Part shown: one piece after another, positions 12,101 to 17,869 of the stretch
Position numbering within the stretch: position 1 is the stretch's first letter
How the letters are laid out: each line of letters starts with the position of its first letter
Source: Strigomonas culicis
Lineage: Eukaryota; Euglenozoa; Kinetoplastea; Trypanosomatida; Trypanosomatidae
Length of the DNA: 33,496 bases
NCBI GenBank assembly: GCA_000482145.1
Contig: AUXH01000158.1
Location: 1 to 33,496, forward strand
Direction of reading: 5' to 3'
Made by a program: the position numbers and the translations under genes
The notes under the pieces: model-generated
Told to the model about the DNA's origin: nothing
Database searches by the model: none
The model's input: only the letters and a program-made list of their open reading frames with translations

Positions 12101-13443
12101 AAGCACGCAAAGGCGGTGAGCAGCTGTGGAATAACCCGCGCCACGTCCTCGCCGCCCGGCGCGCGGGCGATCGCGGCGGCGAGCATCGTGTCACTCCGTC
12201 CGCTGATCTCCGCAAAGTAGGCGCGGATGGCGGACACACCGAAGCGCACGTGGATGGGACGCGCCATGTAGCCGAAGGCGACAAGTGCGAACATGATGTG
12301 GCCGTGCCCGGCCTCGGTCGACTGCACCGTGGCCTTCAGGTCCTCGAGCAGGCGGGCGAGCAGTTCGCCTGCTGGGCACCGCTGGCCGGCCGCGGGGGGC
12401 GCCACCGCCACTAGCTGGCGCGACAGCGCCCGGAAGAAGCTGGCGGCGGCCGGGTACGACTCGCGGTGCACGTCCGCGTTCTTGTGCACCCATAGCCTCT
12501 GCAGTATGCCGAAGTAGCTGTCAGCGTCCGCTAGGATGCACTCCGCCAGAGTTGTGTCCGCGTGCACGCGCAGAAAGAGCAAGGCAGCTTTACAGAACCG
12601 ATAGTTGGAGCTGCTATCCGCCAAGAGCAACGCATTCTTCAGCATCTGATGCACCAAAATGACGCTCTGCCGTTGGCTCGCATCGTCATAGTTACGTGGA
12701 AAGGAGACGAGGAAGTCTGTCAAGCCGATGAAGAAGCCCTCCCCCACGGACTGCGCGGCCTGAGCTTCCGCCGTCAGCTTCTTCGCCACTGACATGAAGC
12801 AGAGGAACATGCGGGCCTCGTGTTGTACCACGTCCGCGGGAAAGGTCTTGGCGAGTATACCCATCAGTTGTAGCGCCACGCTCTTGAGGCGCTGCCCGGT
12901 GGAGAGGGCCTTCCCACATATCTCCACACACCTGTCAATCACCTCGGTGCTTTGCAAGTCTGTCGCACGAAGGACAGGGCGCGTGTCCGCGGCGTGCAGC
13001 AGCTCGCGCAACACCCACAAGCACTCGGACTGCACCTCCTTGCCCTTGTCATAGCGATACAGGACGAGAAAGGTGCTCCACACGGCGCTGACCACGCGAC
13101 CCAGTTGGTCGCGTGACGCACTCGACAGCGAAAAGATCGATAGGATGGAACTCAAAAGAGAGACCGCGCTCTTCAGCACCTTGGCATCCGCTGCATCCCC
13201 CGTGATGCAGCCATCGCGCACCAGCGAAATAACAGCGAGGAGGGTCCCTGTGCTTGCGCCCTCACTGCCACAAGCGATACGGTAGACTGCCTGCGCAGCT
13301 GCCTGGCTATCGCTGGGAATATCAGTGAGATTCTTCTGTATGTTTTCCAAAAGAATAGAAACATCTGCGTTTGACATTCTCCCAATGACCGTTGGAATGT
13401 ACTTCATATCCGAGTCAATTTTCCGAAGCGTCTCAGAGAACAT
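2998..13443 (-). CDS. PRKDC: DNA-PKcs N-terminal part: HEAT-repeat solenoid, YRPD motif, FAT region
   Basis: This is the catalytic subunit of DNA-dependent protein kinase, the Ku partner that bridges and regulates double-strand break ends in non-homologous end joining (nucleus). It starts at ATG 13443, about 73 bases after a splice-acceptor AG. Residues 1 to about 2500 are alpha-helical HEAT-like repeats without other domains. Residues about 2570-2670 form a low-complexity loop with SQ/TQ sites at 2575, 2595, 2636 and 2670, where vertebrate DNA-PKcs carries its ABCDE autophosphorylation cluster. YRAGDVPDIQ at 2724-2733, followed by VTPLQAL, matches the DNA-PKcs-specific YR-x-GD-x-PDIQ block and sits at nearly the same residue number as in human. 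The FAT region follows. Homology breaks at a T7 run (complement of 3100-3106); beyond it this frame gives about 35 unrelated Arg/Ala-rich residues before a stop. Joined length would be about 4010 residues, against 4128 in human. The gene is very GC-rich, most of all in its 3' half. Confidence 0.93.
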   Translation of the reverse strand: MFSETLRKIDSDMKYIPTVIGRMSNADVSILLENIQKNLTDIPSDSQAAAQAVYRIACGSEGASTGTLLAVISLVRDGCITGDAADAKVLKSAVSLLSSILSIFSLSSASRDQLGRVVSAVWSTFLVLYRYDKGKEVQSECLWVLRELLHAADTRPVLRATDLQSTEVIDRCVEICGKALSTGQRLKSVALQLMGILAKTFPADVVQHEARMFLCFMSVAKKLTAEAQAAQSVGEGFFIGLTDFLVSFPRNYDDASQRQSVILVHQMLKNALLLADSSSNYRFCKAALLFLRVHADTTLAECILADADSYFGILQRLWVHKNADVHRESYPAAASFFRALSRQLVAVAPPAAGQRCPAGELLARLLEDLKATVQSTEAGHGHIMFALVAFGYMARPIHVRFGVSAIRAYFAEISGRSDTMLAAAIARAPGGEDVARVIPQLLTAFACFLLEMDSVDRVGVEAVRTLLEATLVLYPHEFFFDRLRVVTVPSLLKLFVALSRHPCRTDLTMHFCRRSLQLLAPVRRAADPCAGDGGEEPSVEGTQGAEGETVALYARLWNSILQSESFLSPGEKWGYPWDTVDCGAALQLLQMSMQSVSVEVVAHADLAVVSRSSGRRVALQEVVNRSLDAEPRAPGEYAYFLHFVSFQATVLPSLWCACGAASYAEADEDTPEGDGAAPSGDASQLTEWAVQLVEASRRHPHVSGLLQLLSTTLWTTRCVQLLSDSQRSICAAYAESCLYRSHIYTEELLYRCGVLVIVLADKLEVQELQHAQLGRLFLTVVTADGGTLVSRIQEVGENVTIALSVLRRWVQARPALAADVILQLLAGTTAMQAGAQEQLCAMAAECGMRIARQVEGEAGCQCAALEAPPSSAPLAAQVGVGGGQPQWKVRDCALPLALPPMKIHFPVHGLLSRVVELCFHGDKTTATTAAELFHFIVVWTIGNYKDKETEWYSDVFPAVIRLAANAERSVAQELFHDLLLMCARWFSGKPSADGFTRSLLALLESEDAALRRTATEGLLEYICGCEKIQNRQQSNIAIAQVMSVLNAKLLADAPWPRLGAAGALHQYLEAIVGERIWHSVSAIPHCLCSVMTSLQKTAREMLYDELGIIAELTLCAHVMETVVHSKASAGARSTQAHLGDPAHAEETRQLLAETARAAAAVAPHHPAAAATLVRLAASISQLRPGGAAEADRAEREWVQMLHAALCEPATAGARRADDADVDGAIAAMVLYGALQQNAESCQAAGTKRPRSGTEGAHGAPLLQDTLSNIAKVLRRVRDDEHNGQQRARLQRFGHSLSRFLSAYGTADDKCSSLLDRQELSVLARLLLASPAYDGTSDSISNNGEDSKAALAQCVCTMVRQLPSGRQESCFSDFIEAMTQLVPPYLLISSSTTADEWLRAYRSDPHHVCDGLQVLCGLTRFSARGPSAPSVWSEVVRMKGGGSHIASLLCQAVGGLLWQSDLGRQFNDKKVLLSLLTLVFALDFPPTLLLDAAFNLPVETADLNRQVEFSVNVGIFVEQFQVALATASRDCLCAFLDVLPVRMVEHIESVPDRCSNEEDEELEKESGKATWIAEHDMAAQSLCALLQELQRRPAVATEAAGSHLSKCCEVLLPVPSSSRAVPAVVAFKLHVLKLLFEIDQCVACISTEVCARVVDFLLQSASSEHWSGAKYKLLSERYITDMLLRVSEVVCAALQKVERQHGCENVTTFVRAGVQIAKYVLDNEVPLDWRELTPETSTSDNYHKVVHAVVSMLRVIIPCDVSSTFMLLPLIAMTDFPEGDFLSTTVSAALREVDTASLVRLCDETTALHRSGLPQPLWWAATYGILLPLLRSLPGDAQIDFFQRNVPVWVKQAEVPVKVTCFQQCNALLLLEAAYKLLDQKVLKGPINDAFLGGTQTGTGKELTVKMIKVCGSARQHDVANKSEEAIEYRQVAYRCLAAVLMATQDNEAVFVKLLLDSKNTENWNSIVCTNAAVLPVEVSFSRISEADAKKYSEWELSRRPKESTVTRSKPFEKPHPTEASMARGLAATLALGMDTGVRETMQASRGNGGPAAAPGRRVLVDPIWRSTCSGALFSLLDSLIAKPCSSAGQHGSSTGTGGRDAPAWVQEVVALLSSDALLLEVRLVWARLVILRSSFFRAFAGRLAAPLLSVACDPSLGSQLHYVAREVLHALLDWLADGSLTTDSGLARRMMAFLLCAVPSTDSTYVLRYNVELFKKLYAHVKAQPCLSVADLTALVEARRGNDSQTQALCQMCAAVVDEGTPLAALGAREDVLRLYAELARLVAHAAPHCALAVSETLAMELRALRAQDSGGLQTELCNAMQHAVESLRRERFSLLLKVVKTVQTWDEAAVEVFLSNGLFTNFTGLSPGDQMMVMEILAGSPAKAAAMYDTVLVQFAGALHRYDDAVKVHFLKLLAALIPHVANDGAERVTSAFLTAETLDSLHINTDCRVAFFQCCVAALRRYGRHDHLLQLLVERGLQDSFPFVQNIVLEYMDTAYLSPDPSQRLRELLQFSPVACSWPRHCAVLLLSLCHRDSEFASNQYFFPNPLGDCTYEEKTLQPSRAQSVDRMTPLFSQAEEGGLAAAPSPFVFPTASQCYVPAQGASSRAERGAAAPARPQFAIPKGRALPHSLAPPTQVAQFTSYSMAIAPVELHSSLIFSRSDDATTAASQPPLSLSRQLREMPTEVRALKYMSASARQKQLRLERERQRELRKTREEIIFRRYRAGDVPDIQVPLQALVTPLQALCLHDPQLASLVCTPLMMELVRHAGGWADARPGASNGPHAPLQAFVSAITGSVEQAGQTDLRFNMELLLLFTEMGGRLDAAQVDALLEPCRKGLLSADHAHEAANAAVHVLDMLHLQRAERAGAAEPMPPGFRWRALSDAFELLRDTEKAGEAIKHVLGRPEVQLLTEVRWRARSGGLSDGIVLLQQWLQQHAAAAVDSEDARYAYATLNRQRGLACASLLQWSDVWDSFNAAPDSRLQDVALLLPAALRCEPDSAARVLSDRAVPQAALRAQYPFEWSVLLLNEGRYRDCEQFIHDGLSRLLCRPAHRAASGASRFVDAYKLYVVLRCAKALTLVSEEQLTAVEEVRGLLSTFTRGALLTSARLVDDVALVQQSFERHLFGRGLQGRLPPEYARELRAECHVAEVRFLAERCDGLLSDAAQNGAVRQLLTAVLSLSARSGAGDVGDAVRESIRSAALRANLYRVAAGAQWLRARPREALEAVMQKAALLPARAQALARRDHAMCGLRLDLQRPAVPPRAAGETLQDLQYLSANEDGEGSALRLLDVVDRVLSLYPEVHTCAVEVEGCWRLLAETFLRCTAHYGLTLPHSRNGCVAPIFYVPHLLLLLDRLQAGVFGLPDDVWEGLLADMAALPSDVWLPWISQLLSALLRTEHAFAAQILYQLAQDHPQSVYYPYRCVKEELDAIYAKTRADPTKRLMCAFFGGHARGAGGQSAPRARAYLCPVSTKAARPVAAL
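3100..3106 (-). other. Homopolymer frame-break in the DNA-PKcs gene (T7 on the coding strand)
   Basis: Reading the minus strand, the N-terminal frame enters a run of seven T after GC. Conserved sequence continues only in the +1 frame, so the run is one T too long (or two too short) for an uninterrupted protein. Both sides are conserved DNA-PKcs sequence. A homopolymer length error in the assembly is the simplest explanation; a genuine mutation, allelic difference, or +1 ribosomal frameshift at the T run are alternatives. Confidence 0.85.
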
Positions 13444-13516
13444 CTTTTCACCACGCCCCTTTTTTCGTTTCTTTGAATTATATAAACCTCTGTAGATGTA
13501 GAGTAAATGAATCCGA

Positions 13517-13566
13517 CTTCGAAGAGATAGAGAGGGAGAGGGAGAGAGAGAGAGAGAGGTGGGGGT
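13517..13566 (-). promoter_or_regulatory. Spliced-leader trans-splice acceptor for DNA-PKcs
   Basis: On the minus strand a long uninterrupted CT-repeat tract (complement of about 13521-13566) is followed by TTCGAAG. The AG is the complement of 13517-13518 and would give a 5' UTR of about 73 bases before the ATG at 13443. This supports 13443 as the true start of the 12-kb gene. Confidence 0.55.
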
Positions 13567-13934
13567 AGGAAAAGGATGATTGTCTATACCGTTGAGTACT
13601 TGACTATAAACACTAGATATACATACATACGCCTAGACGTTTTTTTCTTTCTTTAACCTGTATTAAATGTCTCCTCAGAAAGCTTCAATTTTCTTTTTTT
13701 TCACTTTTTGTCGATCTTAGGTTTTTCCCACGTATATATTTCTTCAGTTGAAAAAGAAGCTTGATGTGCTACTCTAATTACAACATATTTAGTGTGCAAA
13801 ATATGAAGAATTAAAAAAAAAAACATTTTGAAAGAAGGACGAAAAAGAAGTATATATCATGTATAAAGAAAAAAAAGAAAAAAAAGAGATCAGCACTTTT
13901 TTATTTCTTTCTCTGAAATATATAGGAGGGCAAG

Positions 13935-13953
13935 ATATATATATATATATATA
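13935..13953. repeat. (AT)n microsatellite
   Basis: A perfect alternating A/T run of 19 bases inside the AT-rich spacer. Confidence 0.8.
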
Positions 13954-14641
13954 AAACAAAAGAAAAAATAACTTTTAGTTGTATTGTGTTTTTATATGCT
14001 TTAACAATGATTTAGTTTAGGTACTTATTTGATTATTTACTTTTTTTTTGTTTTAAAAGAAAGAAAGAAAACCTCATAGCTACAGTGTCATACAAAATCG
14101 TGTGTTTCTGCGTTGTGTGAACAACAAGGAACTGAACTGAAGATTCATCTTCTAAGCAAACACCTTATCATGTAAAACACATATGCGCGAAAAAACAAAA
14201 ACAAAAACAGGAAGGCTCGGGAGATAAGGAGGATAAAGATAAAAAAAAAAAGAGTTAACACGGGAAAGAGGGTTGATTAGAGTGTACATTTCATTAAAGT
14301 GCAGTAACTAAAGATAGAGCGAGAGAGAATGCCTTTTTTCTTTCTTCTCCTTTCGCTTGCTCCTCCTTCATACTTATGTATAAGCGTATGCCAATATGTG
14401 AATACTCCATTCCTCGTGGAAATGGAATAACCGTGGCGCAAAACGAAATCTATCAACACGATTTAGTCCTTTTTTTTGTAAATGCATTTACTTGTGCAAC
14501 TTCTTCTCTATCTTTGAAACTATACTACCTCTTTTCGTTTGTTTTCTCTTATGTTTTTTTTTCTTTTTCTCCCTTCCTTGTACATGAATCTGTAACACCC
14601 ATTTTTTTTTACTTTTTTCGTTTGGTCATTTTGCGTCATGC

Positions 14642-15892
14642 TTACTTCCTGGCCTGGGCCAGCTCCACCGCGAGCTTGGCGCCCGTCTCGAAGTCCGGCA
14701 CGGGGTGCACAGCCATGCCGCTGTCGCTGAGGATCTTCTTACCCTCGTTCTCGTACGTGCCGTTGAGGCGGACGATGATGGGCACATCCGTCTTGAGCGT
14801 CTTGCAGGCGTTGACGACGCCCTCAGCAATGATGTCGCAGCGCATGATGCCGCCGAAGATGTTGACCAGGATGCTCTTCACGTGGGCGTCGCCTAAGATG
14901 ATCTGGAAGGCAGCCACAATCTGCTCCTCCGTGGCGCTGCCGCCGACGTCGAGGAAGTTGGCGGGGCTGCCGCCGTGCAGGGAGATGAGGTCCATCGTCG
15001 CCATGGCGAGGCCCGCGCCGTTGACGAGGCAGCCGACGTTGCCCTCGAGCGCGATGTAGTTCAGCTCGTGCTTCGCGGCGAGCACCTCCTTGGGGTCGAT
15101 CTGGGACTCATCGATCAGATCGAAGATCTCGTTCTGGCGGAAGTGCGCATTGTCGTCAAAGCTGAGCTTCGCGTCGATCTCCATGACGTCGCCGTTCTCG
15201 AGCTCCACAAAGGGGTTGATCTCCACCATGGTGCAGTCCTTCGCCTTGCCGATGTTGTAGAGGACCTTGATCTGGTCCGCCGCGCGCTCCGCAACAGTGC
15301 CGGTGAATCCAAGCTCCTTCGCGTATGCCACGCACGCGTCGTTATCGATGCCCTCGGCGACGTTGATCTTCATCGTCTTGATCTTCTCGGGGTTCGTGTG
15401 CGCGAGCTCCTCGATGCCCATACCGCCCTCGGCGCTGCCGACGAACATGGGGGAGGCGCTCTTGCGGTCGAGGACGAGGGAGAGGTACAGCTCGCGCTTG
15501 ATGCCGGCGACGGCCTCGGTCACGTACACGGTGTTCACGTGCTGTCCCTTGGGGCCCGTCTGCTGCGTGATGAGCGTGTTGCCGAGCATCGCCTTGGCGC
15601 TGGCGACGGCCTCCTGCGTGTCCTTGCAGACCTTCACACCGCCCTTGAGGCCATCCACGAAGTGGCCCTTACCGCGACCGCCGGCAAGGATCTGGGACTT
15701 GACGACCTTCTGGGGGGTCTTGATCTTGGCGCAGGCGGCCTCGACCTCCTCCACAGTCGTGCAGGCAATGCCGAACTCCACCTTACCGCCGTTGTCCTTC
15801 AGGATGCGCTTGGACTGGTACTCGTGGATGTTGAAGAAGCGGCGCTGCACCTGAGTGCACTTGGGCTGAACAAGACGGGTAAAGCGTTGCAT
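14642..15892 (-). CDS. Succinyl-CoA ligase (succinyl-CoA synthetase) beta subunit, mitochondrial
   Basis: This 416-residue protein has the normal length of the family. It is the beta subunit of the TCA-cycle enzyme that converts succinyl-CoA to succinate with substrate-level phosphorylation; in trypanosomatid mitochondria it also works with acetate:succinate CoA-transferase to make ATP. Residues 1-20 are basic and hydroxylated with an RRFF end, a typical mitochondrial presequence. The mature protein then starts with the family hallmark NIHEYQSK. An ATP-grasp domain follows with the glycine-rich AGGRGKG segment, then the metal-binding EINP motif, and a C-terminal CoA-ligase domain with VNIFGGIMRCD. 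The coding region is much more GC-rich than its flanks and uses C- and G-ending codons heavily, as expected of a highly expressed gene. Nucleotide specificity (ATP or GTP) cannot be told safely from sequence alone. Confidence 0.96.
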   Translation of the reverse strand: MQRFTRLVQPKCTQVQRRFFNIHEYQSKRILKDNGGKVEFGIACTTVEEVEAACAKIKTPQKVVKSQILAGGRGKGHFVDGLKGGVKVCKDTQEAVASAKAMLGNTLITQQTGPKGQHVNTVYVTEAVAGIKRELYLSLVLDRKSASPMFVGSAEGGMGIEELAHTNPEKIKTMKINVAEGIDNDACVAYAKELGFTGTVAERAADQIKVLYNIGKAKDCTMVEINPFVELENGDVMEIDAKLSFDDNAHFRQNEIFDLIDESQIDPKEVLAAKHELNYIALEGNVGCLVNGAGLAMATMDLISLHGGSPANFLDVGGSATEEQIVAAFQIILGDAHVKSILVNIFGGIMRCDIIAEGVVNACKTLKTDVPIIVRLNGTYENEGKKILSDSGMAVHPVPDFETGAKLAVELAQARK

Positions 15893-16281
15893 GATGATAA
15901 TGAATTGCTTCTTAAAATTGAGTCAGCAAAATGAGACCTTTTGAGGTTGAAGAAAGAATTCGGAGTAATAATTGAAAGGTATGAATAAAACTAAAAAATA
16001 AAACTGCACACAGTTCAAATCGTAGATGCAAATAGAGAGAATAAAGGAAGAGAGCGGAAAAAATAATGATGCCTTCAACATCAAGAGAGAAACTGCATCG
16101 AAGGAGTCGAACAGGACGAAACATCATTTTAGCAAGAAGCACGCGCAGCACACAAACTGATACAAATGCCACTGGACTGCAGTATACATACATATATATG
16201 ATATGCCCCTGTGGAGGTATACGTTTCATGAAGCAACTAAATAATACGCGTGCATATAAACGCCCCTATGCACGGCAAAGA
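15893..16281. other. Intergenic spacer
   Basis: This stretch is AT-rich. On the minus strand it holds the 3' UTR of the membrane-protein gene and the 5' UTR of succinyl-CoA ligase beta. A short TTCTTTCTTCAACCTC pyrimidine-rich stretch around 15940-15957 is a possible trans-splicing tract. I see nothing else. Confidence 0.5.
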
Positions 16282-16680
16282 TCAAGCCATATTCTGCTTC
16301 AATTCGCACGTGGTTGTGTAGTAATTCCGTCCATACACCCATATGTTAAACATGAAGAATACAAGTAGCATGGTGTTGTAAGAAGTCGCCATGATATTAT
16401 GTTTGAACAAGTAGGAGAAAGCCAAAACCCGTAGCGCCTCCAATAATGCGTTGTTGAACATTAGCCATCGGTTAAGCGGATCGGTGATGACAAACAGACG
16501 GGCCAGCATAAACACAATGAGGGGAAACGTGTAGAGCAGAGGCCCTTCCGGCACATCCGCGCGCCTATCAAACCAAAGGCTACCGTTTGAAAGCACAGGT
16601 CCTTTCGTGGTCCATAGGTAGTACAGCTCGTAGAGGTCGGCCAATATAAGAGCGGCAGAGTAGTACTGTAAGAAATACAT
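16282..16680 (-). CDS. Small four-helix membrane protein, possibly ERG28-like
   Basis: This is a 132-residue protein of unknown identity. The ATG at 16680 is chosen because a splice-acceptor AG lies only 27 bases upstream; a longer reading of the frame would need a GTG start. Four hydrophobic segments are visible at about residues 3-22, 46-66, 72-93 and 101-118, with a polar loop WFDRRADVPEG between the first two. The tail is short and contains consecutive Tyr and Thr residues. The size, the four-helix layout and an R-L-F followed by D-P-L-N pattern recall ERG28, the ER scaffold that tethers sterol C4-demethylation enzymes, but the similarity is too weak for a firm call. A kinetoplastid-specific membrane protein is equally likely. 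No signal peptide or targeting motif is evident. Confidence 0.75.
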   Translation of the reverse strand: MYFLQYYSAALILADLYELYYLWTTKGPVLSNGSLWFDRRADVPEGPLLYTFPLIVFMLARLFVITDPLNRWLMFNNALLEALRVLAFSYLFKHNIMATSYNTMLLVFFMFNIWVYGRNYYTTTCELKQNMA

Positions 16681-16707
16681 TGGTATCAAAAAAGGATCTC
16701 TCACAGA

Positions 16708-16733
16708 CTAAAATAAAGGGGGGGGGAAACAGC
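16708..16733 (-). promoter_or_regulatory. Spliced-leader trans-splice acceptor for the four-helix membrane protein
   Basis: On the minus strand a pyrimidine run with nine consecutive C (complement of about 16718-16726) continues as TTTATTTTAG. The AG is the complement of 16708-16709. It places the first ATG of the mRNA at 16680, which settles the start of this gene. Confidence 0.6.
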
Positions 16734-16896
16734 AGCACAGAAGAGATAAAACAAAAAAAAAAGCATAAATCGTATTGCAGATAATATCAGATAGCTTTAC
16801 TCATTATGAGGGATAAAGGGACAACGAAGAAGAGAAGCACACGTTCGTTTTTGCCCGTTGATATTGCTGTTTTACTTGCCTTCATATTATTCTTTT

Positions 16897-17553
16897 CTAA
16901 GAAGACTCAGATTCAGAGTCTCCTTCATCATCGCTGTTGCTTTCACTAATGGAGCTACCATCGTCACCTTCTTCATCTTCACCGTTGGAGGATTCTTCGG
17001 CATCATCCTCTTCATCTTCGTCATCACCGGAACTTTCATCCTCCTTGTGAGCATACTTGGCGCGGAGTTCTTCTATCGACATTTCTCTTTCTTTCTTCAT
17101 GTTCTCCATCACCTCGCTAAAGTCCTCTTTGTATTTGTTTTCCGCCTTTCGCAACGTCGACTCGTCATCCTTTGCCTTTTTGGAAGGAATGAAAGAGTTG
17201 TCGTCGTCAATGTTGAGGCCGCATTCCTTCGCAAACGTGAGGTAATGGCGGCGTATCTCCTTCGCCCGCCGGTGCCAGTGGGACCCTTTCTCATTGAACT
17301 CCAGCGCATTGGCGAGCATGAGGGCAACGTCCGCTTCCACATCAGCGTCCTCATTGTACTCTCCTTTTTCTATCTTGTGCTTGATGCTAGAAAGATCCAC
17401 CGGGTTCTTGACAACCTCGTAGTACCCAGGGACATCTGTGGCACTGACTGGATGGTGGAACATGGCCAACTTGTCCGCATCCCACACTTTTTGAATAAAG
17501 GATAAACACTTATCCTTCTGTAGGACTGCCCTCGGCCTTTTCTCGGCTTCCAT
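16897..17553 (-). CDS. Bromodomain factor, small kinetoplastid type (BDF3-like)
   Basis: This 218-residue protein has one bromodomain at about residues 12-110. The ZA loop contains VPGYYEVVKNPVDLSSIKHKI, and the BC region reads NALEFN, with Asn87 as the expected acetyl-lysine-binding residue and Phe where Tyr is more usual. A lysine-rich helical stretch (about 125-170) with a predicted coiled-coil feel follows. The last ~50 residues are almost entirely Asp, Glu, Ser and Gly, a highly acidic tail. Kinetoplastid bromodomain factors bind acetylated histones at transcription start regions, and some have been linked to other acetylated proteins. Size and architecture best resemble BDF3 of trypanosomatids, but I cannot exclude another BDF paralogue. 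In the cell it is expected in the nucleus. Confidence 0.88.
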   Translation of the reverse strand: MEAEKRPRAVLQKDKCLSFIQKVWDADKLAMFHHPVSATDVPGYYEVVKNPVDLSSIKHKIEKGEYNEDADVEADVALMLANALEFNEKGSHWHRRAKEIRRHYLTFAKECGLNIDDDNSFIPSKKAKDDESTLRKAENKYKEDFSEVMENMKKEREMSIEELRAKYAHKEDESSGDDEDEEDDAEESSNGEDEEGDDGSSISESNSDDEGDSESESS

Positions 17554-17869
17554 AATTCAGTCTGTATGCTGCTTTTTCAAAAAAAAAACAAGACACGAGA
17601 ACCGGGTGGTCGAGAGAGGGAAAGTGTGAAACAGACATTTGCATGATGTAAAAAAAAAACTAGAAAATGCCACCTCCATCCTCACCCCAAAAAGCAACAG
17701 CAACAAAAAGCATACTCTGCTCCTATGACTGAGAAAGAAAAAAAAAGGTATATAGTTTACCTTTAAATTATCCATGTATATGTGAATGTCGTTTATTTGT
17801 TCACTTCGAACTTAACAGGATCACCCGTTGGGCCACTTGGGCCTAACTGCGCTGTATGAGCAGAGCCAC
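17554..17869. other. Intergenic spacer between Obg GTPase and bromodomain factor
   Basis: The sequence is AT-rich with several A8-A10 runs (T runs on the coding strand). A pyrimidine-rich stretch (complement of about 17600-17628) and a following T10 run (complement of about 17579-17589) precede AG dinucleotides just upstream of the bromodomain ATG, a plausible trans-splicing region. No gene is seen. Confidence 0.5.

Larger units (their letters stand above)
13444..14641. other. Long AT-rich intergenic spacer between succinyl-CoA ligase beta and DNA-PKcs
   Basis: These 1.2 kb hold no convincing coding region. The stretch is dominated by A and T homopolymers, a GA/CT-rich microsatellite near 13530-13560 and an (AT)n run at 13935-13953. 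On the minus strand it must contain the 3' UTR of the succinyl-CoA ligase mRNA and the short 5' UTR of DNA-PKcs. I looked for tRNA-like cloverleaf or B-box sequence and saw none. It is the longest gap between confident genes in the window and coincides with the shift from AT-rich spacers to GC-rich sequence. Confidence 0.6.

Noticed and set aside
14277..14459. Short minus-strand frame in the 1.2-kb spacer
   Set aside because: Its composition is that of spacer DNA, and it sits in the expected 3' UTR of succinyl-CoA ligase beta.
14975..15934. 319-residue plus-strand frame opposite succinyl-CoA ligase beta
   Set aside because: Leu/Val/Asp/His-biased translation of the antisense of a strongly biased gene; it has no homology that I recognise.
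17795..17860. GTTCGA-like sequence resembling a tRNA B box
   Set aside because: No A box, acceptor stem pairing or cloverleaf could be formed around it.
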